NCBI GenBank assembly: GCA_963573305.1
Contig: OY754329.1
Span: forward strand, 130,249,422 to 130,313,421
Source of the DNA: Pyrrhosoma nymphula
Lineage: Eukaryota > Arthropoda > Insecta > Odonata > Coenagrionidae
Length of the DNA: 64,000 nt
Direction: 5' to 3'
A program made the translations under genes and the position numbers. The notes beneath the pieces were generated by a model, which saw only the letters and a list, made by a program, of their open reading frames with translations, made no database searches and was not told the origin of the DNA. Of the stretch, positions 1 through 13,179 are shown piece after piece; position 1 is the first letter of the stretch, and the number at the start of each line of letters is the position of its first letter.

Positions 1-269
1 TCAGTCGTGCGGCGTATTGGGCCCTTCCTACAGTGAAACTATGTAGTGCAGTGACAGCGCTACCAACTAGGAAGACGATGAACTATAGGCCTTTCACACA
101 CAAATGTAAACAACATTGTTTTTGTAGCCATTAAAGTAATAATTTGTACCTAAATTTAGCTTTTTTTTAAAAAAAATTACTTTTTTTGGTGAGTTATACA
201 ATTGGATATTTGATTACCCGGATGGGGTCCGTCCGGTGCCAATTAATCCGGATAATTGGAGTTCTACTG
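1..269 (-). mobile_element. pogo/Tigger-like MITE, cut by window edge
   Basis: The right end is a terminal inverted repeat ending in ATTGGAGTTCTACTG at 269, followed by TA at 270-271. The interior matches the reverse complement of the complete copy at 50403-50928, including the shared block around GACAGCGCTACC and the ATTTGATTA..CCGGAT subterminal stretch. CAGTNGAACTCCAATTATCC-type ends with a TA target site are typical of pogo/Tigger elements. No transposase frame is present. The left end lies outside the window. Confidence 0.75.
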
Positions 270-290
270 TACTTGGATAATACTTAGGAG

Positions 291-488
291 GAAAATAAAG
301 AATAATGATCACGTCTTTATTTGAACGAATGTAGGACTTTTCAGTACTTTCTTACGACTAAATCATGACAAATCAAACATCCATACCCTGAATGGAGAAA
401 AACCCACCCAGGCGGGACTCGAACCCCTAACCTCAAGTTCCTATAGGACGTAACCAGGCCGCCACCGAGGCCAGAAAATAGAAATAAT
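291..488 (-). mobile_element. tRNA-derived SINE
   Basis: Read on the minus strand, the element starts with a tRNA-like head. An A-box-like GGCGGCCTGGTTA is followed by a clear B box, GGTTCGAGTCC, near 410-425. A non-tRNA body follows. Imperfect direct repeats GAAAATAAAGAATAAT (291-306) and GAAAATAGAAATAAT (474-488) flank the body and look like a target duplication. The element lies directly beside the pogo-like end. It is a pol III SINE rather than a tRNA gene, because the cloverleaf is incomplete and a long tail follows. Confidence 0.7.
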
Positions 489-2030
489 TCCCAGAACATT
501 GTAAAGAAGAATTTCGCTAGCTATAGACATGTCCAGCAACAGGAAGGATCTGATGGCGTTGTAATAAATGAAGCAAGTGGGCAGTACAACTTGCAGTTTT
601 TATTAGTATAAGATGCTACTCCACCACGCCTCGCCTGGTATAGTTGAGCTTATTCAAGCATGGAGTTTAAAAATATATTTTTGCTATTATGCTGAACTGG
701 TAATATTCCACGCTCTACTGATCCGCCTTAACAAGTTCCAACGTCTACTGTCGGGATTTATTACTATGGATACTCCAGTTTACGCTTTAAGTACAAATGA
801 AAATCAATTGCAAAATCAGTTACACTGATATTTTTCTTGTTTAATTCTGCGATAGGCTATTTTAGACAATTATTGGACGACAGCAATTATTTTCTAGTTT
901 CCTAATAGTAATAATGAAAAAAACATTTTCGGCGAAGAATTAAATATTGAGTGTGGAATTGCATTTTTTAGACACCTTAACTCTGAGAAAGGAGGGCGAG
1001 AATAGACTGCAGGCGTAGACATGTGAGTCAGACAGGGAACAGCACTATCATAAAATTTCCCCTGCAGCTCAAAACGGAAATAGCGACGGAACAACAGACG
1101 GAGGGAAGGAAAATGATGAATAAGAAAATCTCCTCCACCCCGACCAAGGTCAATGTGATTGTACGCTAACTTGCGTTGCGTGTCTGTGTTAGCATTAAAA
1201 AAACACAATTACGATTTTATCACAATCTAAGAAGTCTTATATAATTGGGTTCTTAGTTCAATCGCTTCGGCCGCTGATAATGAAGACCACCCAAGGAAAA
1301 TTACAAGCATCACGCGGTTTGAACAAGTCTCGAATTCTCACAAGGAACACTCACGAAGTGTCCTCCGCCGATTTCGTTCAAATTTGGCAGAATGGTAGAG
1401 TAGCGCAATAAATGCACATTTTCAAAATTTCCCGTGCCGCGATGCCCTATGAGTTGAGATATTTGCTGTCAAGTTTCCGCGAATTCCACCCATTTTCGCC
1501 ATAGGTTTCGCCTCGCTTACGTTGCCCGTTGCTAGGGACGTGAGCGGGCGGGTCGCGCGCTGACGGACGACGCGATCTTTGCTGATGAGAGGAATAATGA
1601 AGCGGTGTATGCCCTGAGAAACAAATAATAGCGATTTCTAAAACCTCCCGAGGGTAAATATACCTTAGTTGCCTACGAAAACTTTCGTTCAAGGGTATAT
1701 CTAGGAATCGATGTAGACAGAAGACATACAGTACAGACAATAGACAGAAGGTATGCACTGATTAATTTCACTTTGAATAGATAATTATGAGATTGGAGGG
1801 CCCCATTAGAGGTTGTTTTCAATCCTTTCTAAAGAACCCTTAAATGTTTAGAAATAAAAGTAGGGTGTTATGTTTATAGGGTTTCGTTTTGAGCCCGTAA
1901 TGAATGACCACCCATTTTTACTTTTAATTTTTAATTATCATGATACACAATTGGAACTTGGTCAATAATATAAATGTTTTTATAGCATCAATTAAATAAT
2001 TACCAATAGAAAACAATCCATTGAGTGTGG
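489..2030. other. No recognisable gene or repeat
   Basis: AT-rich DNA. Open frames at 613-828, 894-1208 and 1447-1758 are short and show no family resemblance. No RNA gene was seen. Confidence 0.5.
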
Positions 2031-2054
2031 AATTGTGGAAAATGTCTTATACCC

Positions 2055-2398
2055 CGTTCGCATTACTAGCATCTTTTCATTGTACAAAACTTTGTTATGT
2101 TCTACCCGCATCCTCACCTGTCTTTTATCACCATAGTACAACCATTTTTTTATTTTAACGTGCGACACATATTTTTTTCATTTCCTACTCGTCACTTAAT
2201 AATTATGACGATTTATCACTAGGGCATTGTAACTAATGTGCATCCGCAGATAACAAGATATGAAGATGTACAAACATTTAATAGATAGCCGTGTTAAGTT
2301 TATCTTGTTAGAATGAGTTACCATAGTCTGTGCAAACCAGACGTTTGCCGTACTAATTCTAAGTGGATTACCACACTAGAAGGCTAGTGATGCGAACG
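2055..2398. repeat. Inverted-repeat pair, possible MITE
   Basis: CGTTCGCATTACTAGC at 2055-2070 is matched by the reverse complement of 2383-2398 with one mismatch, enclosing about 312 bp of non-coding AT-rich DNA. No clear target duplication is visible at the ends. It could be a small terminal-inverted-repeat element or a chance inverted pair. Confidence 0.35.
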
Positions 2399-2437
2399 CA
2401 GCATTAAGAGCGTAATTACAATACCTCCGGATTGGGA

Positions 2438-2686
2438 GACCAGGGGCGAGATCACGGTTCCTCCTTTCGCGTTGTCGTTATCGTTACCCAAAATTCAAAC
2501 CGCTCTAGATGAGCAATACGTAGACATAATGTTCTAATAAAGTTCACCATCGATTAGCACTAGTGATTTAAAGCACTTAACAAAATTTGAATAATGACGA
2601 TCACGTTTTCATTCTCATAGCGCAATTGAAAAATAACGATAACGCAAACGCACGCGTTATGGTGAATCATGATCGCACCCCAGGTC
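2438..2686. mobile_element. Non-autonomous inverted-repeat element (MITE)
   Basis: The first 46 bases (2438-2483, beginning GACCAGGGGCGAGATCA) resemble the reverse complement of 2637-2686 (beginning GACCTGGGGTGCGATCA) along their whole length at roughly 70 percent. The interior is about 150 bp and non-coding. The GGGG-(C/T)G-GATCA ends could belong to a hAT-type MITE, but I find no convincing 8-bp duplication. Confidence 0.5.
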
Positions 2687-2689
2687 GTT

Positions 2690-5460
2690 TCTGCAATACA
2701 TGTTATTTCAGTTATAATCAATCAATTTCAAAATTGGTATTAAAAAGGTGAACTATTTGCAAAAACCGTCATGCATGATATATCGTGGAGCTTATCAAAT
2801 TCAATATTGTTATTCTTACCAGTGAAGTTTTCATATTTTTTTCATTTCAATTTTAATATGAAAAAAGGCAAGTACACGCAATTTATATATATCTATGCCA
2901 TGCCTAAATTAGGCCAAATAAATGGAATTATGCAATAAACCATATTCCAACACCAGCAAAGGTATTATCCTGCGGTGCTGCATTGGAAGGGCTAATAGAG
3001 CAAACTGAAGCTACGTTCACCAAGCTCCAAAAGTAGAAATTAGTGATAACTGTGAGAATATGATTTCCTGACCACATAGGACTCACGGAATTAGAACCAA
3101 AGCTCGTCCCTGGACATGAATTCACGCATTCGCTTAAATATTCACCGATGAATTTTTGATTGGCCATGCCTTCGTGCATGAACCCGAACCGGTTCATGCA
3201 TTGTGTTAACAACCCTCTAGGAATAACTCGAGTACTGTTTGCCCAACGGGAAAACTTATTGGGGTTTTTCATCTAGCGAACAATACGAAAGACTACGGAA
3301 CGCCTAATTAAATCAGTAATGGTTGGTATTATTACTTGTTAAAATGTATTATATATTACAAAGATTATGTCTCACTCCATGCCGTACAAAACGCTTATCC
3401 TTTACAAGAAGTAGAGAAAAATTATAAGTTTAAAAAAGGGCAACAACAGATTGTTCAGTAAAGGTTGTGATGGAAGGCAATAGCAAAACGATGGGAATAT
3501 ACCACTCCAAGATAAGGCTTGAAGTTATGATTCCTAAGCCACGCGATAGCAGACGGCGTCATGATCCTAGCGCGATTGTAGGCACATAACCGTTCCTGAA
3601 TGCACAATGTCCGCGCGACATTATTCACTGAGCGGGGACGATGCGACTTGTCGATTGTTGCTTCCTGCCATATTTCACTTCGCACGCGCAGAAGAAAGAA
3701 GGGACTGTCCCATAACAATAACATGATCAAGCTCTCTCTCAACAGTGAACGGATACCTTAGGATATTCCTTTCAGCTCTCACATACAATGAATGCCTTTC
3801 CTCTTTAACGGGACAGATAAGCCAAAAAAAAAAAGAAAACAAAAAAACTCTCCCATTCTTCATCCACCAACCAAACTTGACATGCTCTCGCAGTCCTCTC
3901 CTCATTGCTATTTCAAAACCTCTTCGGGCCATTCTTTCCCCCCGCAATAGATCGATAAATCGAAAAAGGGTTACGCTAGCGGGCTGGTGGGAAGGACGTA
4001 AAAGAGAGAAAGATGGAGGAAAGGATAGAGGAAGAGGGGAAAGGGATGGGAAATAGGGAAAAGAAAGGAAAGAAGCATAAGAGGAGGGTGGAGGAAGGGA
4101 ATGGGATGAAGTGGCGAGAGGGAGACCCTTGTGGAACCTTGCCTTTAAATCTTTCCGAGAGGGAACTTGGGAGTGTGTCGAGGGAATGGGGTGCTGAATG
4201 GAAATTCGGGAAGACAAGGGAAAGGTTCGTAAGGGAAAATTCCGAGAGGGTTGAGACGGATTGATAGGGGTATAGGGACCGGAGGAGAATGAGATATACG
4301 CGTCGGGAGCGAAATGGAGTTGAATATACTATATATACATTTGAGCGCGAAAGAATTAAAATGGAGGGAGGATAGGAGTTTATGGAGGATAAAAGTAATC
4401 TTGAAGAGGTAAGTGAAGTGATAACGGATGTGACTAAACATGATTAAAGAAGAGAGTAGGAAGAGTTAAAAAAAGGCCTCACTTTCGTACAAAAGTTAAG
4501 CTAGTCCTTTTTGGGGAAAACGATCCACCTAACATGGCTTCCGCCCAAAATTTGACCATAAATTATGGGTAGGCTGCATGAACGACGCCTAAATAGTTCG
4601 TTTAGACAATCTCCTCTTATACAGCGTTAACCTACGGGTCAATTTTGGACTGCTAAAACGTTCCTCTACTCCCCCCTACGGAGACGATGAATGACTAAGT
4701 GCGGATCAACGCTTGGCAACGCCGCAAAACCCCGTGATAAACCAGCACCACCTAAAGTAAACTGTATACTTAAGGTGGTTTTGGATAAACTGTCTGAAAC
4801 AGTCGCAGGTCGATAGACGCACACGCGCGACTTTCGAAAGGTGATGTCCTCGATTCTCCCTCAGGTACTGCTTGAAATGCAACGAGGACAATTCTCAAAT
4901 ATGTCGACAAAGCTACATCTACTAGCCGTCGTCTAGGCAGCGTCTATGCCAAAAACACGTTATACAAGGTGAAAGCCGGCGTTTAGCCCTTTCCCAACTT
5001 AGACAATACCTAAATTTCGCTACAGGAGTCCACCCTTAATACTTAGTGCAATGTTTTATAGGGAATAATTTCCATTTTGCATTTTTCCGGAGGAATCATT
5101 ACGAGGAGGATTCGGTATGGCGGCATTGTGCGCTGTTTATTTATCAATCTTTTCGGCGTATCTGAACAAATGATCCATTTCATATGGCCAATTGCGTAAT
5201 TTAATGGCTACGACAGACAACTGTGCTATCGTACAGTATGGTTTCATCTATTCTCTTCAGCAATGGTGGAACATCACTACACCTACATACCGCGATTCGA
5301 GTCACCGGAAGAATGCGTGGCATGGAGAGCTAAGACACCATCCACGCCAATGGAGAAGAGTAGGAAAAATATAATCGGCAGAGGAAAATTGCGAACAAAT
5401 GAGATGTGTTGTAATGCTAGAATAAATTGGTGCCTCGAATTTGTTGTCATGGCTGACGCG
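2690..5460. other. Unannotated; GA-rich tract at about 3990-4330
   Basis: No gene recognised. The minus-strand frame at 2928-3272 (114 codons) has ordinary composition but matches no family I know. The frames at 3675-4441 come from a purine-rich tract (GGAGG, GAAAGG repeats) and are low-complexity shadows. Confidence 0.5.
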
Positions 5461-5464
5461 TAGC

Positions 5465-5860
5465 CAGTCTTCTTCTTCCTAGCCTTTATTCTTGGTGCTG
5501 GGGGTCGGCTTTGGTAGTCTAGTCTTCCCCATTTGCTTCAATCTGGGGTATCCACACTCATACACCACATTCATCACACTCACACACCACACTCATCCAC
5601 GTCACTTTTCACACCCTCCATCTTCATCTGGGTTTCCCTCTTCCTCTTTTTCCTCGGAGCTTCAATCTTCCCCCCTTCTTTCCAATGTATTCCTCTGAAT
5701 GCCACTCAACATGTTCAATCCATCAAGTCTACGCTGTTTAATATTTTCTTGTATAGGCGCAAATTTTACACTCCCCCTTTCATACCCATTCCGAAATTTA
5801 TCTATCTTCGTTGTATAACACATCCAGCTCAGAATTTAATTTCAGATTTTTTGTAGTCAT
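5465..5860. other. CT-rich stretch, possible decayed repeat
   Basis: Pyrimidine-rich on the plus strand with many CAC/CACTC runs. The two overlapping plus frames are low-complexity (His/Thr/Ser/Pro-rich). The minus strand reads Lys/Glu/Arg-rich with stops and resembles decayed retroelement sequence, but I cannot place it. Confidence 0.25.
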
Positions 5861-6392
5861 GCATGACACGTAGTTAGTTATTTTTGCCAATTCTTCAGTT
5901 CAACAAATGTTCACCGCGGGCGATTAGTCATTTGAGGAAGCCCTATATTTAAATCCGCGTACGATTAGGGACCAAAATAGCTGTGATCAAAGCAGCCAAC
6001 AATGTAAATGGTAACAGTAGGTAGCGTTTGTTATACTGAAATCTTAATTTTATTTTTTTGCATGGAATGCTAATTTTAATATATACACACTATGTGTCTG
6101 TAATTTTGTGTACTTGATCCTGCACACGTTTGATGATGTATGTAGTATGATAATTTTACAGTATCGTGTGATATCGAGCCAGCATGCTGGCTAGCAAGCA
6201 TACTCGTTGAGATACTTTACTGCATAACAGATGCGGTACATACAACTCGCTCCCAATAGGATGTACATACAGCTTTTACAGTCACTGCCCGATGTTCAAT
6301 TTTTTAAATCAGCGTCACTTTTAAGTCCATGCGGCTATTAGTAATTTTCTCGCCGCGAAATCAACATACAAACCCATCACACCATTCCAATT

Positions 6393-6406
6393 GGGGGGGG
6401 GGGGGG
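6393..6406 (+). repeat. Homopolymer G14
   Basis: Fourteen consecutive G residues. A simple repeat; the count may vary with sequencing error. Confidence 0.9.
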
Positions 6407-6439
6407 ATGACGTGTCTAAGTCAAAGAATTTAGTTATTG

Positions 6440-6720
6440 CCGTTAACCCAACAAAACTGGCTCCCTTTTAATACCTTCCTTCATAAATCCCTATCCTTCC
6501 ATAACTCTTTCTTATCTTACACCCATGCATTGCTTCATACACGTTCTCCTATTTTTTATTCTTATCTTCCTCCTTTATAGAGTCTCCTCTACCGGATTAA
6601 CCTATGACCTTCGCTGCCTACCTCTTCCACACAAACCATTCATTCTACTATCATACGCCTGTTTCGTTATTCGGCGAAATCAACAATAGACAAAAAAGCC
6701 TCGGCAGTTATACTGGCCAC
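6440..6720 (-). pseudogene. Non-LTR retrotransposon C-terminal relic
   Basis: On the minus strand the segment around 6460-6560 reads CMKQCMGVR, then a broken KELWKDRDLWRKVL-like stretch. It is parallel to the copies at 13180-13600 and 21350-21790 (CMSVTEAKEACKDRALW and CMSVREAKELSKDWALWRR). This is the usual end of the last open frame of several non-LTR retrotransposons, an (R)EAKELAKDRALWRRLL-type motif. Stops and frame changes show it is dead, and no catalytic reverse transcriptase part is present. Confidence 0.5.
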
Positions 6721-7774
6721 CTGCTGCCATAGATTAGTTCATTAAAAATTTAAAGCAGGCATGCACTACAATATGAATGGAAATACCGCTCCCTCGCCAA
6801 TGCAACTGCACAATGATTGTGTGGAACCTTTTAGGACGGATCATCAATCATACTGAATTTCATTCTCAACATCAAGTACCAGCTATCATACTATGCCATA
6901 TGCTGGATAAAGTATCGAGAGAAACGGGCTTTAGACTTTAATGTAACTTCCTAATCTCTATCGGCTCCCTTCCCAGTCTAATCTTTCAAACAGCTTCGTT
7001 ACATTTATTTCGTTCGCTCGTAACATTTTTAACGAATTTTCCTTTGTCAAACGAAACGTCAAAATATATTTGAGAAGACTGAAAGACACTGAAAGATAGA
7101 GATAATAAGGTTAAGAGATGGAGTTTTCATCTTTTATAATGCCTGCTCAGGTCCTGAGGCGCAAAAATCGGATTCGTTATATGCCTCTATGCATATAATT
7201 TCGGGAATCTATTTTAATACAAAGGAGTCATTATTATAAACGAACATTTTTCCCGGAATATTCCGTCCCCTAAAGGGTTTCCTTGAAAAGTCTATCCGAT
7301 GGCAATTTCGATGGAAATGTCCGAGGAGTTCATGAATCGCAGGGTGAATGATTCCCTTCAACTTTATTTCAGACGAAGATGCACGCGAGGTTTCATTCAC
7401 CCCTTCTCACTTGCGTGTTACTCTTTCCATCAATTCATCCCCGAAGTGAACTGAATAATCAAGGCACCAATTCAGAAGATATGTATCAAAGAATGAAGAA
7501 AGTTTCTTTTTTTTGCCTAACGCAATTTTGCATTTATACCATGCTTTTCAAACCCCACGAACAAGACCATTTCTAAGCCGTTTTTGTATTATTTCTCTTT
7601 CCTTCCATGGGATGTTCTGTCTGTAGTAATCAATGCGAGCAAAATGCCAGGAATTATCTCGGGAATGAAAACAAGAAAAGAGACGTTGAGACTCGTACAT
7701 CATAACTTAACTAGGGGTAACGTGGCTTAACGCGACGTGAAATTTAATGTCATGACCGTGATATTAGATTAAAG

Positions 7775-7950
7775 GCTTTCGCGGTATTCCTCGTCGTTTA
7801 ATCCCATCATTTTTTCGGGTGTCCTCCCACACGTCTATCGTATGGCGACAACAGTTAATATCGTGATCAAACATCTTCCACCTGAAGACGAGTGCCAGCA
7901 AAACTGCTGTCGCCATATGGCACTGACGCGGAACGGCACCCGAAAAATTT
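7775..7950 (-). mobile_element. Foldback Penelope-like element 1, degenerate hammerheads
   Basis: Imperfect inverted arms span about 7816-7857 and 7904-7949 (shared core TATGGCGACA-CAG). The plus arm holds CTGAAGA at 7882-7888, then a stem II-like stretch, an AAAAC in place of GAAAC, and GTC at 7909-7911, so the hammerhead core has lost its conserved G. The left arm carries the same unit on the minus strand with GGAAGA in place of CTGAAGA. A tail-like segment with decayed TTCCAC spacing lies to the left, at about 7775-7815. Confidence 0.55.
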
Positions 7951-8779
7951 AAGAGATTTGAAGCTGAACAATGATACACTTTTTACCATTCATTTTGTAG
8001 CAGTAAATAGTTCATAGCCACTAAAGGCAGTATAACTCCAAGTATGCACTCGAACTGGAATAGAATGCACTAACCAATAACTGAATCAGGCTCAACATCG
8101 TGGAACTTGTCAATACGAGCCGACCTAACCAATTGATAGCACATACCTGTTTAAAAAAAAATATTTTTGGACTTATTGGCGGGAAACGAAAGAAGAGCTG
8201 CCAAGCCCCCTTCTGAAAATTAACACGGACGTGAAATACTCTCAGCTCAAAATTGCTTAATATTTTCCTTTAGAAAATGGAAGCATGAGAAGGACGAGAC
8301 GAAAATTTTTGCCGACCCCTAAAAATTCATCGCAAATCGATCGTCTTAACTCTCAAGAAGGCGCAGGAGTGCCGTCTAGTGGAAAAAAAGAAGGCTCCCT
8401 AGAGAGTGAGAGAACAAGCCATTCCAATTCTTTCAACCCAAAGCAACCCTTTTTTCCCCCGCTCGCAGCCCTCCTCCTATATTCTATTCCGTTCTTCCCG
8501 CGCAGAACACTTCCATTTTCTCCACGGAGCCTTATTTATTCCGGAAGGGTCGGATTGTGGAGGGTAAAAGAGTGGAAAACTAAGAGAGGAAGAAATGGCT
8601 CAGAAACGTCGATGCCATACGCGAATATTTTTTTTTAATCTCTAGCGACGAAGAGTATTTTCCGCACTTCGACATTCCTGAAGAGTTATGGTGGTTTCAC
8701 CGTAAACAGGCTTTAATGTCATTTGATTCATATTCTGGCCATTTTTACAGAAAAACAAACCCATTATGTTTGATATGTA
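7951..8779. other. Unannotated
   Basis: The plus frame at 8285-8638 is Ser/Pro/Arg-rich and unrecognised. No other structure was seen. Confidence 0.4.
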
Positions 8780-9465
8780 CAACGAAAGCTCACCGTTCCT
8801 TTCTATTTAATTCCTGAATGGAACTTGAAATTACATTTTAAAAAAGAAGAAAACTTTGTATTATCCACACTGAAGTTTTTATTTACTTACCGGCGAAGAT
8901 TTGATCTTTAATAATCATATACTATGTCCAAATCTCGGCCAGTTAAATCAAAATTTTATTGTGGACTTACGAAAGACTTGTCCACTGTAATATAGACATG
9001 GGTTACCACAAAGTTTTGGAGGAAAAAATAAAAGCACTGAAAACACATGGTGCAAAATGTTATAATAGTTTAAACAAGGGGGAAAATAGAAATTGTCCAC
9101 TTAGCATGAACGCCATTTCCGCAGAAAAGACTTTATAAGAAGCGAAAACTCAAAGGGAATTCAATACAAATAAAACGTGGGTACCTTACCCTCTAATTTT
9201 TTTTATATCAGAAAATTACTGCAATAGTAAAGTCAAAGTGGAGTGATGGAAATGACGAAGCAGACGGCCTCTTTCGCAGGAAAAAGAGGTTATTAAAACA
9301 AAACATTCATCGAATAACCTGCATATTTTATACCTAAATTTTGTTTTCAATTAGCAAAGGCATAGGTAGCATCGGAGAATGCAGATTTCTTATACAAAAA
9401 AGTTGAATGTAGTATTTGTTTTGACTAACACAGTCGCCATGGTACCACTATAAGGAGAAGGTTGG
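8780..9465 (+). repeat. Dispersed repeat A, copy 1
   Basis: Shares several collinear blocks with 42480-42930: ATGGAACTTGAAATTACAT near its start, and GTAGTATTTGTTTTGACTAA followed by a CA-AGTCGC-TGG block near its end. Non-coding in both copies and of unknown class. The collinear order over several hundred bases argues against chance. Confidence 0.55.
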
Positions 9466-9469
9466 GAGA

Positions 9470-11860
9470 GGGTTCCTTTTTTTAACCCCCAGGCTAACGC
9501 TCCTCTAAGTGGAGGTGCAAAAGGAGCACAGTATTGATTAAGACACGCCGGCGAAGGCGAATTTTCATCTTCCTTTTGTTTTCCGCTTCCGTGGTTTACG
9601 CCAGAATCACTCCTTTCATTCTAGTGTTTACGACAGGGGAAGTAAGGGGCCGCCCAAATGATTTTTTCTCGCTTTTATACTCTCTTCCCAACCTTCCTAC
9701 TTCCCTTCCACCAGCATGCCAGCTATAAATCAAACTTCCCCACACCGACTTCCACACTACTCTAATCTATTTCTGAAATTTCGAGCGATGGGTGGTCCAG
9801 CAATTTTGGATCGGGTTGGGGTGATGGCAAGAGTACCAACTGGATTCTTAACCTGAGAGTCCGGGTTCTGAATATCAGAAGTGTAATTAGTCAAAAAACG
9901 TGTTCAATAAATATTGAAAAATAAAATGGCAGTGAAAAGGTGAAATGATTTTTTTGACAACCACAAATATTCTTCAAGTTTAGGGTAGTTTGAGTGAGAT
10001 TATTCTTTAGCCATAACATACACCGTATTCGAATTTCATTTTACAATGTTAGCAATTGCATTAAACTTGAAGTAAATTTACTCATGCTAATCACGCAAAA
10101 ATTATTTTAAAAATGGCTAACGTTCTTAATAATTCATAACATATTCGATGCTTTGACTTGTCTTGAATATATTTCATTTCATACGCTGAAAACGCCTTCA
10201 CAGACTGATTTTACTGCAATTTTATTAAGTACTACTGTTAGCAACACATGAATTAAAAAATTAATAAGAGAATATACACGTGTAAATAAACTACACGTGT
10301 ACAATTCTGAAATGATATCTTGAAACTACCATTTTTTTAATAATGTCTCTCTGGAGCGCTGTGTCGAATCATATCCCATGGGTTTATCAGCGTCTATTTT
10401 TTTAAAATCTCTCAAAATGTAGTGATAATATTTTTTAACTTTAGAAAGATGTGATCCTTCCTTAAAATGAGGCCAGATTCATTAAATTTTATATAATATG
10501 ATATCTATTTCGAAATACCTTAAGGAAAAAATAGTATGGATACTCTGTTTGAACCCTTATGAGATTTCACAGTAAAATTAACGTGGTTCACACCACTCGC
10601 ATCTAATCTCGAGGACACAGGATGGAGTAACGCTCTTGTAGAGGATTTACAAAGGAACCCCGATATTAACTTGGGTGCTTTCTGGAGGGCCTCTTGAGAA
10701 CAATGCTTCATCCATTGGATGGGGCTAAAAACGATGGACATCTTTTACTGGTCACCTCCCTTAATTAATAATGAAACTACTTAACCGTACCTTGGCCCAC
10801 AATCAGCACGGAACTCAAAATTTAAGGGCCCTATAGAGAAGGGTCTTCCAAGCAAATGTGGTCGATTCCTGATGATTTTACGTTGAACCACTCTGTATTT
10901 TCTTTAGTTTTCAGTGGATTTATTAATGCATTTTTAGTGTTTTTTTAACCACTTCTCAAATTTTCTACAGAAAATGTTGAGAGCAAAACAATTTAGGAAC
11001 AGTATTTCAGTTGCCTTAGTCATTGCTATCATATTACAAACAAGTAAAAAATCCAATACGTTTCGATGAAATTTCAGCAAACTATGATAAAAGTATATGA
11101 AAGAAATGGAGTGGTATAAATTAGAATTATGAAAGACGCAACTATTTTTACCAAGTTTGAATAATCCTCTTCGCTCATTATAGCAAATCTTTTATCCATA
11201 ACACTCATGATTGTTCTTCCTCCTCTTATAATAATGGCAGGATAATTGCACTGGTTTTAAGAAATTCCTTCTCTTCCGGCTAAAACCTTTCTTTCTAACA
11301 TCCCTCATGGCTGTTTCTTTCTCAAAAGGTTGGTTTTTCGTAAGCGTCACGATTCTTTACTTTGAAAATGATTCTCCATTCTACCAAAGAAAATACAGTC
11401 CATCAAAAACAAAGATTCCGATTTCTTGATGTGACGTTTTTCAGCTCTTTCTTGCCTCGTTGATGTCTACCTTTAATATTTCAACGGCTCTGAATGTCTT
11501 CTCAGCCCTCAACTTCGCGTGTCGCGAAAAGCACTCTCCGGCACAAATTGACTTGGCAGCTACCGCAGCCAAAGAAAGCGACATAGCTTTCACCTTTCCA
11601 AACTTCACCCATAAAATCCTCTTCCTTAAAGGCATTGTATATCTCAGCCAATTAGTGCCTGTGTCTAAAGATCGTGGGTTATTATTTTTTAATCTAACTT
11701 TTAACTTTTGTTAAAGGTTAACTTTTGCATAAAGCTGTGGTATAAATGGCACTGCTCCCTGCTAAATGTATAAGATACTTACATGGAAACGGAATGATAG
11801 CAACGAAAGTGCTCCGTGCATTAAAAGGTATACAAATATGACAGGAAAGAGTTCTAAATA
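9470..11860. other. Unannotated AT-rich DNA
   Basis: Short unrecognised frames only (9534-9728, 10520-10741, 11441-11714). No repeat could be delimited. Confidence 0.45.
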
Positions 11861-11865
11861 AAGTA

Positions 11866-12095
11866 ACAGCTAAGGGCTGAAGTGGTGGAACTGTTCCATG
11901 ATGGAGATAAGAAATAGATGTTGCAGTTTCCCAAGAGTAAAAGCTCTATTTCACGACTAGTTTCGACGTACCTACTACGACATTATCAAGTGCTTGTCAA
12001 TAATTTGATAATGACTTAGTAATTTGAAACTATATACTCGTGAAATAAACCTATCACTCGTGGAAAACTCCGACATATTTTTTACCTCCACCAGA
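11866..12095 (-). mobile_element. Foldback Penelope-like element 2, decayed
   Basis: Two inverted arms centre near 11995. The minus arm carries TTGATAATG, a stem, CGAAACTAGTCGTG (GAAA, palindromic CTAG, cleavage triplet GTC). The plus arm carries TTGATAATGACTTAG, then TTTGAAACTATATACTCGTG. Both have TTGATAA where an active core would have CTGANGA. A tail with the family pattern lies at the left (minus-strand CATGGAACAGTTCCACCAC, about 11880-11900), so the element runs right to left. Confidence 0.6.
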
Positions 12096-12099
12096 AAAC

Positions 12100-13175
12100 A
12101 TTCTACCTCCTCTTTCAACCAATAGCCATGCCCTTTACAACTTTCTTTTTAATAGAAGCGAATCCATTAACCGAAACTTTTCCAAAATATTACATTATGA
12201 AATCCACGCCCATTTCCATCTCAAAGGCAGTTGCGTGTAGCTCAAGGATGATGACAGAACAAATCTATACTGATGAAATTGAAAGAGAGAGAGAATTTAC
12301 GATGATTCTTAGGCAATATGTTGACGATCAATTGGTACTCAATCGCTCGCTAAATGACATTTCCGATCCACGCGCGGGCGATATACAACATCAAATACGG
12401 TGGGAGGTCGGGGGGGGGGGGACGGGAGGGGGAGCACTCCAATCTGAATGAAAATGAAAAAGATGCAATGGAAAGGAAGGAATGAAATGAAAAGATCCCA
12501 ATTCACGACCGCACATTGATGCGGAAGCGAATGGCCTCCCAATGTCAGCTGCAAAACTGGAGAGTGCAAAAAATTTGAAAAAGAACACTAACACGTCATG
12601 AAATACGCCGACATCCGCAAGCCGTGAAAGCCGTGGAGGCGGAACTGGAAAGAAGGCTTTGGGATGAAGAGGGAGAGAGTAAAAAAGAGGAATTTGTAAT
12701 ATCACAACGAAAGAGGAGGAGCGAGGATAAGTCACAAGGAAAAGATTTGATGTTTCAGGCGCGAATTCGAGGAACAGACTGATATCCATTCTGATAACGC
12801 AAAACAAAAGTATAAAGCTGTATGACCAAAAGGGAACACAAAAAAAACATTACGAGCAGAGCATTTAAAACATTGGCCACATGAGTTAATTGAATTTCGA
12901 AAAGGGCTCATCTCGGAAATCTTTGAAAATGGACATTTTCCCTCTTTTTTCATGTTTTCGTATAGACAGATGCTTTATCAGCGAGAAGAGCTCATATCTA
13001 CTTTTTATAAAGCTTTTAGCAGAAGTTTAAAAGAAACTGCACTCATACTTCAAATGGTTTGACAGAAATTCAGTTTTTTTGTCTCGTGAAAATCTTCATA
13101 AGTCCAAGATGTGCCCTTTTCGAATAACATGTTTCAATTTCAAACATACATATTTATCCCACCATCCTTTTACGA
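12100..13175. other. Unannotated; short G-rich run near 12405-12435
   Basis: GGGGGGGGGG interrupted runs occur at about 12411-12430. Frames at 12128-12451, 12339-12569 and 12391-12807 read through them and are not recognised. No gene call. Confidence 0.4.
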
Positions 13176-13179
13176 GGCA

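Noticed and set aside
403..473. Possible minus-strand tRNA gene
   Set aside because: The B box is good but the cloverleaf is incomplete, a non-tRNA body follows and flanking duplications are present, so it is a SINE.
3675..4264. Overlapping frames up to 180 codons
   Set aside because: They sit in a GA/CT-rich tract; the amino-acid content mirrors the simple sequence.
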